A DNA stretch of 64,000 bases from JAFCUW01 sp049898325 (lineage in GTDB: Bacteria > Pseudomonadota > Gammaproteobacteria > Burkholderiales > Burkholderiaceae_D): NCBI RefSeq assembly GCF_049898325.1, contig NZ_JAFCXL010000005.1, positions 1-64,000 of the forward strand. The letters are read 5' to 3'. The notes under the pieces are model-generated. The model was not told the DNA's origin. It saw only the letters and a list, made by a program, of their open reading frames with translations, and did no database searches. Position 1 is the first letter of the stretch, and each line of letters opens with the position of its first letter. This document shows positions 28,776-38,064 of this stretch, piece by piece. The position numbers and the translations under genes were made by a program.

Positions 28776-30881
28776 ATGGCACGCAAGACCCCCATTGAGC
28801 GCTACCGCAATATCGGTATCTCCGCTCACATCGATGCTGGCAAGACCACCACGACCGAGCGCGTCCTGTTCTACACGGGCGTGAACCACAAGATTGGCGA
28901 AGTGCATGATGGCGCGGCCACCATGGACTGGATGGAGCAAGAGCAGGAACGCGGTATCACCATTACCTCGGCAGCGACGACCTGCTTCTGGAAGGGCATG
29001 GCGAACAACTTCCCTGAGCACCACATCAACATCATCGACACCCCGGGCCACGTCGACTTCACCATTGAAGTCGAACGCTCGATGCGCGTGCTCGACGGCG
29101 CTTGCATGGTCTACTGTGCAGTCGGCGGCGTGCAGCCCCAGTCGGAAACCGTGTGGCGTCAGGCCAACAAGTACAAAGTGCCACGTCTGGCCTTCGTCAA
29201 CAAGATGGACCGCACGGGCGCGAACTTCTTCAAGGTCTATGAGCAGATGCGTGCTCGCCTGAAGGCGAACCCGATTCCCCTGCAGATTCCTATCGGCGCC
29301 GAAGAGAACTTCCTGGGCGTGGTCGATCTGGTCAAGATGAAAGCCATCTACTGGGACGACGCGTCGCAGGGCATGAAATTCGACTACCGCGACATCCCTG
29401 CTGAGTTGCAAGAGCAGGCTGACGAGTGGCGTCTGAAAATGGTCGAGGCAGCTGCCGAGTCCAGCGACGAACTGATGAACAAGTACCTCGAAGAAGGCGA
29501 CTTGACGGAAGAAGAGATCAAGGCCGCCCTCCGCGCCCGTACCCTCGCTTCGGAAATCGTCCCGATGATGTGCGGCACCGCCTTTAAAAACAAGGGCGTG
29601 CAAGCCATGCTCGACGGCGTGATCGAATACCTGCCATCGCCAATCGACATCAAGCCAGTGCAAGGCATGGATGAAGATGACCAGCCCGTCACCCGCAAGG
29701 CGGACGACAACGAGAAATTCGCTGCGCTGGCATTCAAGATCATGACCGACCCGTTCGTGGGCCAGCTGATCTTCTTCCGCGTCTACTCCGGTTCGATCAA
29801 GTCGGGCGACACGGTGTTCAATCCGATCAAGAACAAGAAAGAGCGTCTTGGCCGTATTTTGCAGATGCACGCCAACCAGCGTGAAGAAATCAAGGAAGTC
29901 CACGCCGGCGATATCGCCGCCGCGGTCGGCCTGAAAGATGCGACCACGGGCGAAACCCTGTGCGATCCATCGGCAGTGATCACCCTGGAAAAAATGGTGT
30001 TCCCTGAGCCGGTGATTCAGCAGGCTGTCGAGCCAAAGACCAAGGTCGACCAGGAAAAAATGGGTCTGGCATTGAATCGCCTGGCACAGGAAGATCCGTC
30101 GTTCCGCGTCAAGACCGATGAAGAATCGGGCCAGACCATCATCGGTGGTATGGGCGAGCTGCACCTGGAAATTATCGTTGACCGCATGAAGCGCGAATTC
30201 GGCGTCGAAGCGACCGTCGGCAAGCCTCAGGTTGCGTACCGCGAAACGATTCGCAAAGTATGCGAAGAGTCCGAGGGCAAGTTCGTCAAGCAGTCCGGTG
30301 GTCGTGGTCAGTACGGTCACGTGGTCCTGAAGATCGAGCCGCAAGAACCGGGCAAGGGTTTCGAGTTCATTGACGCCATCAAGGGCGGCACCGTGCCACG
30401 CGAATACATCCCTGCAGTCGAAAAAGGTGTGCGCGGCACCCTGAACACGGGCGTGTTGGCGGGCTATCCAGTGGTCGACGTCAAAGTCACCCTGTTCTTC
30501 GGTTCGTACCACGATGTCGACTCGAACGAGAACGCGTTCCAGATGGCCGCTTCGATGGCCTTCAAAGACGGTTGCCGTAAAGCGTCGCCAGTCATCCTCG
30601 AGCCAATGATGGCCGTGGAAGTGGAAACGCCGGAAGACTACGCCGGTACCGTGATGGGCGACTTGTCGTCGCGTCGCGGCATGGTGCAGGGCATGGACGA
30701 AATCCCAGGCGGCGGTGGCAAGATCATCAAAGCTGAAGTGCCTCTGTCGGAAATGTTTGGTTACTCGACCTCGTTGCGTTCCGCAACCCAGGGCCGTGCG
30801 ACCTACACGATGGAATTCAAGCACTACTCGGAAGCGCCTAAGCACGTTACCGATGCAATCATCACGGCTAAAGCCAAGTAA
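28776..30881 (+). CDS. fusA: elongation factor G
   Basis: 701 residues, full length. GTPase motifs are AHIDAGKTTTTE (P-loop), RGITITSAATT (switch I), DTPGHVDF (G3) and NKMD (G4), followed by domains II-V (GRGQYGHV and the C-terminal SEMFGYSTSLRSATQGRA). It catalyses ribosomal translocation and, with RRF, recycling. Third gene of the str operon. A 707-residue open frame antisense to it is a codon-bias shadow. Confidence 0.99.
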   Translation: MARKTPIERYRNIGISAHIDAGKTTTTERVLFYTGVNHKIGEVHDGAATMDWMEQEQERGITITSAATTCFWKGMANNFPEHHINIIDTPGHVDFTIEVERSMRVLDGACMVYCAVGGVQPQSETVWRQANKYKVPRLAFVNKMDRTGANFFKVYEQMRARLKANPIPLQIPIGAEENFLGVVDLVKMKAIYWDDASQGMKFDYRDIPAELQEQADEWRLKMVEAAAESSDELMNKYLEEGDLTEEEIKAALRARTLASEIVPMMCGTAFKNKGVQAMLDGVIEYLPSPIDIKPVQGMDEDDQPVTRKADDNEKFAALAFKIMTDPFVGQLIFFRVYSGSIKSGDTVFNPIKNKKERLGRILQMHANQREEIKEVHAGDIAAAVGLKDATTGETLCDPSAVITLEKMVFPEPVIQQAVEPKTKVDQEKMGLALNRLAQEDPSFRVKTDEESGQTIIGGMGELHLEIIVDRMKREFGVEATVGKPQVAYRETIRKVCEESEGKFVKQSGGRGQYGHVVLKIEPQEPGKGFEFIDAIKGGTVPREYIPAVEKGVRGTLNTGVLAGYPVVDVKVTLFFGSYHDVDSNENAFQMAASMAFKDGCRKASPVILEPMMAVEVETPEDYAGTVMGDLSSRRGMVQGMDEIPGGGGKIIKAEVPLSEMFGYSTSLRSATQGRATYTMEFKHYSEAPKHVTDAIITAKAK

Positions 30882-30966
30882 AAACAACTTGGTGACGGCG
30901 CCGGACCCCGCACAGCGAGGTGCGGCCCCGTCACCAACTGATCAAAAATCTTAAAGGAAGAGCAAA

Positions 30967-32169
<1,203 letters not shown>

Positions 32170-32198
32170 TTGCTGTCGTAATTCGGTCAGTGCAGCAA

Positions 32199-32233
32199 AA
32201 AGGCAGGGGCCTCACGGCCTCTGCCTTTGTTTT
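32199..32233 (+). terminator. intrinsic terminator after tuf
   Basis: A 13-bp stem (32199-32211 with 32216-32228, one G-T wobble), a TCAC loop and a TTTGTTTT tract. It separates the str operon from rpsJ. Confidence 0.85.
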
Positions 32234-32238
32234 CATCG

Positions 32239-32244
32239 TATAAT
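32239..32244 (+). promoter_or_regulatory. possible -10 box of an rpsJ promoter
   Basis: A perfect TATAAT lies just past the tuf terminator and 57 bp before the rpsJ start. No good -35 box is found at 16-18 bp, so the assignment is tentative. Some promoter is expected here because a terminator precedes rpsJ. Confidence 0.4.
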
Positions 32245-32300
32245 GTCGATCCCATATATTGCCGTTTGTTAAGAACGGTTCGCTCTTTAGAGGAAATATC

Positions 32301-32618
32301 ATGTCCGCACCAAACCAGAAAATCCGTATTCGCCTGAAAGCATTCGACTACAAGCTGATCGACCAGTCGGCCCTGGAAATCGTCGAGACCGCCAAGCGCA
32401 CCGGCGCCGTCGTCAAGGGCCCAGTGCCACTGCCAACGCGCATCCAGCGTTTTGACGTGCTGCGTTCCCCGCACGTCAACAAGACCTCGCGCGACCAGTT
32501 CGAGATCCGTACCCACCAGCGCCTGATGGACATCGTCGATCCAACCGACAAAACGGTTGACGCGCTGATGAAGCTGGACCTGCCAGCTGGCGTGGACGTC
32601 GAAATCAAGCTGCAATAA
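32301..32618 (+). CDS. rpsJ: 30S ribosomal protein S10
   Basis: 105 residues from ATG 32301 (AGAGGAAA upstream); the longer open frame from 32259 is not conserved. Contains KIRIRLKAFDYKLIDQSA and the loop region VKGPVPLPTR. It also acts as NusE in antitermination. It is normally the first gene of the S10 operon directly before rplC; here about 10.6 kb of unrelated genes intervene. Confidence 0.99.
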   Translation: MSAPNQKIRIRLKAFDYKLIDQSALEIVETAKRTGAVVKGPVPLPTRIQRFDVLRSPHVNKTSRDQFEIRTHQRLMDIVDPTDKTVDALMKLDLPAGVDVEIKLQ

Positions 32619-32658
32619 TGGCATCCGCGCGCGAGTGATCGCGCGCACTGAAGCAAGC

Positions 32659-32702
32659 CGGGGCCGGCCTGTTCGCAATTGATCGCGGACAGGCTGGCCC
32701 CG
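32659..32702 (+). terminator. strong hairpin after rpsJ
   Basis: An 18-bp stem (32659-32676 with 32685-32702, two G-T wobbles) around an 8-nt loop. There is no T tract, but stability is very high. It lies between convergent rpsJ and the chemoreceptor gene, so it could end or slow transcription from both sides. Confidence 0.6.
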
Positions 32703-32753
32703 ATGTCGTTTACGTGGCGCGCACGCGAGGCGCCACGGCTGCCTGCATCAGTC

Positions 32754-34778
32754 TTAGTTGACGCGGAACTTGCTGATCTGCTCCTGCAGGCCGTCGGCCT
32801 GTTCGGTCAGCTCGGCGCAGGTGCTCGAGGTGTGTTCGACCAGCGCCGCATTGCGCTGGGTGTTGTGATCGAGTTCGGTGATCGCCGTGGCCACCTGGGC
32901 CACGCCGGTCGCCTGCTCTTTCGACGCCGTTGAAATGTCGCTCAGGTAGCCGCTGATGCGGTGCGCGTTGTCGACCATGGTCGACATGCTCGCGCCGGCC
33001 TTGGCGACGACGTCGGCGCCGCTGCGCATTTGCAGGACGCTGGCCGAAATGAGTGTCTTGATCTCGGCCGCCGCGCCCGCGCAGCGCTGCGCCAGCGTGC
33101 GCACCTCGCTGGCGACGACGGCAAAGCCGCGCCCGGCCTCGCCCGCGCGCGCCGCTTCCACCGCCGCATTGAGCGCCAGGATATTGGTCTGGAAGGCGAT
33201 GCCGTCGATGACCCCGATGATGTCGCTGACCTTGGCCGAGGAGTCCTGGATGCCCTGCATGGTGCTGACGACGCCGGCGATGATGGCGCCGCCCGCTTCG
33301 GCGTCGGTGGCATTGTCGGCGGCGAACGTCGCCGCTGCGCTGGCCAGTTGCGCATTCGAGCCGACGGTGGCGCCGATTTCTTCCATGGCGGCGGCCTGCT
33401 GCTCCAGCGCCGCCGCTGCCGCGGCGGTGCGCTCGGACAGGTCGACGCTGTCGGCGGCGATGCTTGCGCTGGTGCCATGCAGGCTGTTGGCCGAGCTGCG
33501 CACGGTGTGCACCAGCTGGTGCAGCGATTCGTAGGCCACGCGCAGGTCGATGATGACGGCGGCCGCTTCATCTTTGCCCCAGGGCAGCGACGGCGCCCGC
33601 CGCAAATCGCCCTGGGCCATTTCCTGCAGGTGCTTGCGGATCAGGCCCAGGCCCCCTTCGGTGACCAGATAAAAAGTGAAGAAGAAATAGGCTGCGCCCA
33701 GCAGCGCCAGCGCCAGCACGCCCAGCAGGATGTTGCGCTCGGTGTGCATGGCCTGCACGCGCGCCGCGATCAGCGTTTCGAGCGTGTCCATCAAGCGCTT
33801 GGCCAGGGCGAACTGGGCGCTGGCGGCGCGGTCGGCCAGCGCCGGATAGTCGCGCTGGGCCTCCGGCGTGCTCAGCTGGGTCTCAATCATGTGCTTGCGC
33901 ACCATGCCAAAAAACGCCGTGCTGGCCAGCTGGGGCGGCGCCAGGTCGAGACGTTGCAGCAAGCCGGCGCCGTTGTCCTTGATCTTGGCAAGGCCGCTGG
34001 CCATGTTCGCCTGCTGGAATTCGGCAACGGCGATCAGTTCGCTCAGAGCGCGCTGCTGGGGCGCCGTGATGGCGCCGCTGCGCTGCACGCTCAGGCCGGT
34101 GGCGCGCAATTGGGCGGTCGTTTCAACGATATCAGGGATGCGGAAGAACGCCGCGTCCATCAAATAAAACGTGGCGATCTCGGGGTCGAGCGTCAGGTTG
34201 GAATTGTCGGTGACGGCCTGCAGCAGGGCAATGAGGGCCTTGACGTGGCTGGTGTGGGCGGCGAACAGGCTGTCCGCATCGGCAGGGCTGGCCTGCTTGA
34301 GCCTGGCATAGGCGTCCAGCGCCGCTGCCCGCGCACTGCCCGTGTCGAGCGTGGCGCCCAGCGCCTGGTCGATCGTCGCCAGGCTGGCGTAGGCGGCGTC
34401 GAGGGCTGCGTGGGTGGGCTCGAGCGGCACTGCGCCGGCGCCGGCGGCATTGGCGGCGGCATCGCGCCGCAATTGCTGGGCCAGTTCGATCAAGGGCACC
34501 AGCACCCGGTTGTACTGCACGCCGAGAATTTCGCGCTGCGAAAAATTGCTGTCGTCGGCGACCCGCGCCAGGTGGGCGCGGCTGAGCATGAAGATCGGCA
34601 GCAGGAACAGGGCGCAAATCAACAAGGCCTTCGAACGAAAGCCGATGCGGCGCATGATGACCACGCCGGGCGTCCAGATGCCATGGGCGTGAAAGGCGCT
34701 GGCGCTGGCCGGCTCGCTGCGCGGCGGCGCCGTCAGGATGGGGAGGTCGTTGCGCCGGGGCGTTGGCTTGGTGGTCAT
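32754..34778 (-). CDS. methyl-accepting chemotaxis protein
   Basis: 674 residues. A polar N-terminus of about 45 residues precedes the first membrane helix (ALLICALFLLPIFML); a periplasmic helical domain of about 290 residues (probably nitrate- or 4HB-like) follows, then a second helix (NILLGVLALALLGAAYFFFTFYLV), a HAMP-like linker and the signalling hairpin. The hairpin tip reads VIDGIAFQTNILALNAAVEAARAGE, the conserved CheA/CheW contact region. It transmits an unknown external signal to the flagellar or a related pathway. No other che gene is near. First gene of the island between rpsJ and rplC. Confidence 0.95.
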   Translation of the reverse strand: MTTKPTPRRNDLPILTAPPRSEPASASAFHAHGIWTPGVVIMRRIGFRSKALLICALFLLPIFMLSRAHLARVADDSNFSQREILGVQYNRVLVPLIELAQQLRRDAAANAAGAGAVPLEPTHAALDAAYASLATIDQALGATLDTGSARAAALDAYARLKQASPADADSLFAAHTSHVKALIALLQAVTDNSNLTLDPEIATFYLMDAAFFRIPDIVETTAQLRATGLSVQRSGAITAPQQRALSELIAVAEFQQANMASGLAKIKDNGAGLLQRLDLAPPQLASTAFFGMVRKHMIETQLSTPEAQRDYPALADRAASAQFALAKRLMDTLETLIAARVQAMHTERNILLGVLALALLGAAYFFFTFYLVTEGGLGLIRKHLQEMAQGDLRRAPSLPWGKDEAAAVIIDLRVAYESLHQLVHTVRSSANSLHGTSASIAADSVDLSERTAAAAAALEQQAAAMEEIGATVGSNAQLASAAATFAADNATDAEAGGAIIAGVVSTMQGIQDSSAKVSDIIGVIDGIAFQTNILALNAAVEAARAGEAGRGFAVVASEVRTLAQRCAGAAAEIKTLISASVLQMRSGADVVAKAGASMSTMVDNAHRISGYLSDISTASKEQATGVAQVATAITELDHNTQRNAALVEHTSSTCAELTEQADGLQEQISKFRVN

Positions 34779-35040
34779 GCGTCTATTCCTGTGCTGGGGT
34801 GATGGGCTGGCGCTGCATAGGACATGCGGACATGCAGCGCGAGAAATTTTTGCCGCATGAGAGGCGGGTGATTATTGATGCATTTAGGCAATTAAAATTG
34901 GCCGGGTACGAAGATAGCAGACCTAATTGAATTAGGGAATTGTCCTTTGTATCTAGCTCGCTACGATTGACGGGGGTCTTTTGACAATGCCGGCAACCGC
35001 GTTTGTTGACGTTTAATCAAAATTGTCCTACTGTGGCTGC
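34779..35040 (+). other. intergenic region upstream of the retron
   Basis: No gene seen. It is relatively AT-rich, with a 9-bp direct repeat AATTGTCCT (34938-34946 and 35021-35029) and TTGACA at 34981 that lacks a matching -10. The more useful promoter candidate is described separately at 35006-35034. Confidence 0.4.
35006..35034 (+). promoter_or_regulatory. candidate promoter of the retron ncRNA
   Basis: TTGACG (35006-35011), a 17-bp spacer and TACTGT (35029-35034). Initiation seven bases later would fall on 35041, exactly the first base of the a1 repeat. The -10 is weak, but the coincidence with the RNA end supports it. Confidence 0.45.
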
Positions 35041-35203
35041 GGGCGGATCCTTCAAGCCGGCCTGTCGTTGCCGCGTGCAGCGACAGCCTCTACGGGGTTA
35101 CCCCGTGGGACTAGCAGTGTTGGGCATTTCACCGCATGAGCGGCGTCGCGCTTGCGCGCGAGTTGGCTCACGCATCACGAGACTCGTTGAAGGCACTCCG
35201 CCC
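35041..35203 (+). ncRNA. retron msr-msd non-coding RNA
   Basis: The ends pair as a retron a1/a2 stem: GGGCGGA (35041-35047) with TCCGCCC (35197-35203), and CCTTCAA (35049-35055) with TTGAAGG (35187-35193), separated by a small internal loop (T against CAC). G35056, right after a1, is the natural candidate for the branching guanosine. The msr part holds a 10-bp hairpin (35062-35086, one wobble) and a GC hairpin (35092-35106). The msd part holds a long hairpin (GCATGAGC 35134-35141 with GCTCACGC 35166-35173, one mismatch, and inner TCGCGC/GCGCGA). It ends 14 nt before the reverse-transcriptase start. Order and geometry match known retrons; exact msDNA ends are inferred. Confidence 0.82.
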
Positions 35204-35217
35204 ACCCCACACCACCG

Positions 35218-36591
35218 ATGAATCGCGACAAACTTGCCTTACTGGCGCTGGCCGACACCATGCTCGCCTCCAGCGCCACGCCAGCGGCGCTGGAGGCCGC
35301 TTGCGAGCGGGTGTTCGGCATGCTGGCGCCGTGGGCGCTCGTGCTGTGCGCGGCCGTGCTCGCGCGCACGGGCGAGAATTTTTATTATTTCAGCCGCCAC
35401 GAGTTGGCCGAGATCCTCGCGCAGCAGCTTGCGCCGAGTGATGACGGTGACGGCGACGAAGGCGACGATGCCGACGACGGCACACTGATGCCGTTCACGC
35501 TGCCGCCCGTGCGGCGCTATTGCATCGATCCGGCGTTGTTGCCGCCAGCGCCAGCCTGGCTGACCGCGCTGTCCCTGCCCGTGCTGGACTCGGTCGGTGC
35601 GCTGGCGAGCTGGCTCAACGAACCGGTGGACGCGCTGGCCTGGTTCGCCGACCAGTGGCGGCTGGCGGGCGCGCAGCCGCCACCCTTGCAGCATTACCAC
35701 TATCGCTGGGTGCCCAAGCGCAGTGGCGGCCTGCGCCTGATCGAAATTCCCAAGGCACGGCTGCGCCGCATCCAGGGTCGCATCCTGCGCCAGATCCTCG
35801 ACCGGGTGCCGCCCCATCCGGCGGCGCATGGATTTCGCCGCAGCCACTCCTGCCTCAGCCACGCCGCCCTGCACACGGGGCAGGCGCTGGTGTTGCGGAT
35901 GGACTTGCAGGATTTTTTTCCCAGCATTCCCGGCGCGCGCATCCACGCCCTGTTCGAAAAGCTGGGCTATCGGCCCGCCGTGGCCGGCGTCCTGGCCCGC
36001 ATCTGCGTCAACCGCACGCCCCCCGGCGTCTTGCGCGCGGGCCAGGCGGGCGCAAGGCCGGGCTGGGCCCAGCGGCAGGTGCTGGCCAGTGCTCACCTGC
36101 CGCAAGGATCGCCGTGCTCGCCCGCGCTGGCCAATCTGTGCGCCTACCGCCTCGACCTGCGCCTGGCGGCGCTGGCGCGCACGCTGGAGGCGCGCTACAG
36201 CCGCTACGCCGATGACCTGGTGTTTTCCGGTGGCGCGCAGTTCGGCCAGGCGGCGGCGCGCTTTGCCGTGCAGGTCGCCGCCATCGCCGCCGAAGAGGGT
36301 TTTTGCGTCAACCACCGCAAGACGCGGGCGATGCGCCAGGGCACGCGCCAGCAGGTCACGGGCGTGGTCGTCAACCGTCATCCGAACATCGCCCGCGCCG
36401 ACTACGACCGGCTCAAGGCGATCCTGAGCAACTGCGTGCGGCACGGTCCCGCCAGCCAGAACCGCGAGGGCCGCGCCGACTTTCGCGCCTGGCTGGCGGG
36501 CAAGGTGGCCTATGTGGCGATGCTCAACGCCCCGCGCGCACTCAAACTGCAGCGGCTGGCGGCGGCGATCGTATGGCCGACAGGCTGCTAG
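35218..36591 (+). CDS. retron-type reverse transcriptase
   Basis: 457 residues. An N-terminal extension of about 160 residues (partly acidic, DDGDGDEGDDADD) precedes the RT core: YRWVPKRSGGLRLIEIPKARLRRIQ (RT0/1), GFRRSHSCLSHAALH (a variant of the retron NAxxH motif at 215-219), LRMDLQDFFPSI (catalytic Asp, about 229-237), LPQGSPCSPALANL (RT4), YADDLVFSG (catalytic Asp pair, 330-333) and VTGVVVN (the retron VTG motif at 380). It should copy the adjacent msd into branched msDNA. No Shine-Dalgarno is visible before the ATG, which lies 14 nt after the ncRNA. The long N-terminal part recalls myxobacterial-type retron RTs. No canonical retron effector is fused or clearly adjacent. Confidence 0.9.
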   Translation: MNRDKLALLALADTMLASSATPAALEAACERVFGMLAPWALVLCAAVLARTGENFYYFSRHELAEILAQQLAPSDDGDGDEGDDADDGTLMPFTLPPVRRYCIDPALLPPAPAWLTALSLPVLDSVGALASWLNEPVDALAWFADQWRLAGAQPPPLQHYHYRWVPKRSGGLRLIEIPKARLRRIQGRILRQILDRVPPHPAAHGFRRSHSCLSHAALHTGQALVLRMDLQDFFPSIPGARIHALFEKLGYRPAVAGVLARICVNRTPPGVLRAGQAGARPGWAQRQVLASAHLPQGSPCSPALANLCAYRLDLRLAALARTLEARYSRYADDLVFSGGAQFGQAAARFAVQVAAIAAEEGFCVNHRKTRAMRQGTRQQVTGVVVNRHPNIARADYDRLKAILSNCVRHGPASQNREGRADFRAWLAGKVAYVAMLNAPRALKLQRLAAAIVWPTGC

Positions 36592-36648
36592 CACTCTGGG
36601 CCGCACGTTACAATACGGCCGCGATAATCAATGCGAACAGCCCACCCC

Positions 36649-37815
36649 ATGACGACCTGTGAAACCTTTCTAAGCCGCGCCCGCCTGGCCATCCTGGCGC
36701 TGGCCAGTGCGCTGCTCGCTTGCGCTTGCGCGCCCCTGCCACCGAGCCAGGGGCCGCAGCTCACCGTCGCGCAACTGCGCTTCATCGGCGAGCAGCGCCT
36801 GCCCTGGCGCCAGCAGTTCGCCGGCACCATGGTGGGCGGCCTGTCCGGCATCGATTACGATGCCCGGCGCGGCGACTGGGTGATGATCTCGGACGACCGC
36901 TCCGAACACAACCCGGCCCGCTACTACCGGGCCCGGCTCGACTACGATGCGCAGGCCTTTCGCGCCGTCACGCTGACGGCAGCCATCACCATGCGCCAGC
37001 CGGACGGCAGCGACTATCCGTCCAAGGCCGAGTTTGCCCGCCGCCACGGCGTCGTCGCCGACCTCGAGGCGCTGCGCGTCGATCCGCGCGATGGCAGCAT
37101 CTGGTATGCCAGCGAAGGCGACGTGGCGCTGGGCCTGAAGCCGTTCGTGCGGCGCGCTGGCGCCGACGGCAGTTTTGCCGCCGAACTGCCGCTGCCGGCC
37201 CGGTTCGAGGTCGATGTGGCCCACCGTACGGGGCCGCGCGACAATCTGAGCATCGAGGGCTTGAGCTTCGCGCCCGACGGCAACTCGCTGTGGGTGTCGC
37301 TGGAGGCTCCGCTGTACCAGGATGGCCCCGTGCCCAGCCCGACCGCCGGCGCCGTCAACCGCATCAGCCATTTCGGCCGCGACGGCGCGCTGCTGGGCCA
37401 GTACGCGTACCCGTTGAGCGCCATCCCGGCCGCGCCGGGGCCGGGCAAGTATGCCGACAACGGCATCTCGGAAATCCTCGCCGTGGGCGCCACCCGCCTG
37501 CTGGTGCTGGAACGGGGCGCCGTCCAGGACGCCGCCGGCGCCTACCGCGTGTATGTGCGCATCTTCGAGATCGACACGGCCGGCGCCACCGATGTGGGGC
37601 CGCTGCCCACGCTGGCCGGTGCGTCCTTTCGCCCCGTCAGCAAGCGCCTCGTGCTCGACCTCGACAGCGTGGGCCTGCCCAAGATCGACAACCTGGAAGG
37701 GATGGCGCTGGGGCCGACGCTGCCGAACGGCCATGCCAGCCTGGTGCTCATTTCGGACGATAATTTCAGCAAAAGCCAGGTCACCCAGCTGCTGCTGTTC
37801 GAGGTGATTCCTTAG
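36649..37815 (+). CDS. esterase-like phytase-family lipoprotein
   Basis: 388 residues from ATG 36649 (ATG 36631 adds six). The signal peptide ends in a lipobox-like LLAC. The body is a beta-propeller of the phytase/esterase-like family (GGLSGIDYDARRGDWVMISDDRS, DLEALRVDPRDGSIWYASEG, IDNLEGMALGPTLPNG, LISDDNF), with repeated Asp/Glu-rich blades likely binding Ca. The enzymatic activity of this family is poorly defined. It starts 57 bp after the retron RT on the same strand, so co-transcription is possible, but nothing else ties it to the retron. Confidence 0.83.
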   Translation: MTTCETFLSRARLAILALASALLACACAPLPPSQGPQLTVAQLRFIGEQRLPWRQQFAGTMVGGLSGIDYDARRGDWVMISDDRSEHNPARYYRARLDYDAQAFRAVTLTAAITMRQPDGSDYPSKAEFARRHGVVADLEALRVDPRDGSIWYASEGDVALGLKPFVRRAGADGSFAAELPLPARFEVDVAHRTGPRDNLSIEGLSFAPDGNSLWVSLEAPLYQDGPVPSPTAGAVNRISHFGRDGALLGQYAYPLSAIPAAPGPGKYADNGISEILAVGATRLLVLERGAVQDAAGAYRVYVRIFEIDTAGATDVGPLPTLAGASFRPVSKRLVLDLDSVGLPKIDNLEGMALGPTLPNGHASLVLISDDNFSKSQVTQLLLFEVIP

Positions 37816-37842
37816 GGGCGAATTTATTTTTGCAAATAGCTG

Positions 37843-37871
37843 TTGCACAATAGCGCTGCGCTATTTACAAT
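37843..37871 (+). promoter_or_regulatory. sigma-70 promoter of the tRNA-Val gene
   Basis: TTGCAC (37843-37848), a 17-bp spacer and TACAAT (37866-37871), with a GC-rich discriminator and predicted start near 37878. The entire spacer is a perfect palindrome, AATAGCGC-T-GCGCTATT, which could be an operator. Confidence 0.75.
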
Positions 37872-37882
37872 GCGGACCCTCA

Positions 37883-37959
37883 GGGCGGTTAGTTCAGCTG
37901 GTTAGAATACTTGGTCGACATCCAAGGGGTCGCAGATTCGAATTCTGCACCGCCCACCA
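37883..37959 (+). tRNA. tRNA-Val (anticodon GAC)
   Basis: A 77-nt cloverleaf with every stem paired: acceptor GGGCGGT/ACCGCCC, D stem GTTC/GAAT, anticodon stem CTTGG/CCAAG, variable loop GGGTC, T stem GCAGA/TCTGC with TTCGAAT loop, discriminator A and encoded CCA. The anticodon loop reads T-C-GAC-A-T, so position 33 is C rather than the near-universal U. Identity elements A35, C36 and A73 fit valine. It has its own promoter and terminator and lies inside the rpsJ-rplC island. Confidence 0.95.
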
Positions 37960-37974
37960 GAACAGCAGTAGATC

Positions 37975-38020
37975 AGGGCCGGCAAGATGCGCAGCGATGC
38001 GTGACTTGCCGGCCCTTTTT
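37975..38020 (+). terminator. intrinsic terminator after tRNA-Val
   Basis: A perfect 12-bp stem (37975-37986 with 38005-38016) around an 18-nt loop, followed directly by TTTTT. Confidence 0.88.
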
Positions 38021-38036
38021 GCATGGGCGGCAGGAA

Positions 38037-38064
38037 CGGCAGGAGCGCGGGCGCGCCCCTGCCG
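38037..38064 (-). terminator. possible hairpin terminator of the five-enzyme operon
   Basis: CGGCAGG (38037-38043) pairs with CCTGCCG (38058-38064), with an inner GC stem. It begins right after the stop of the last operon gene. There is no T tract, so function is uncertain. Confidence 0.35.

Noticed and set aside
28764..30887. 707-residue open frame antisense to fusA
   Set aside because: It mirrors fusA exactly and arises from codon bias; the sense strand encodes a full-length, highly conserved EF-G.
34981..34986. Perfect TTGACA as retron -35 box
   Set aside because: The sequence 17 bp downstream (TGTTGA) is a poor -10; the overlapping TTGACG at 35006 gives a better pair and a start exactly at a1.
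37883..37959. tRNA-Val 3' end as an integration (att) site
   Set aside because: I found no direct repeat of the tRNA 3' end elsewhere in the window and no integrase gene, so there is no evidence of an integrated element.
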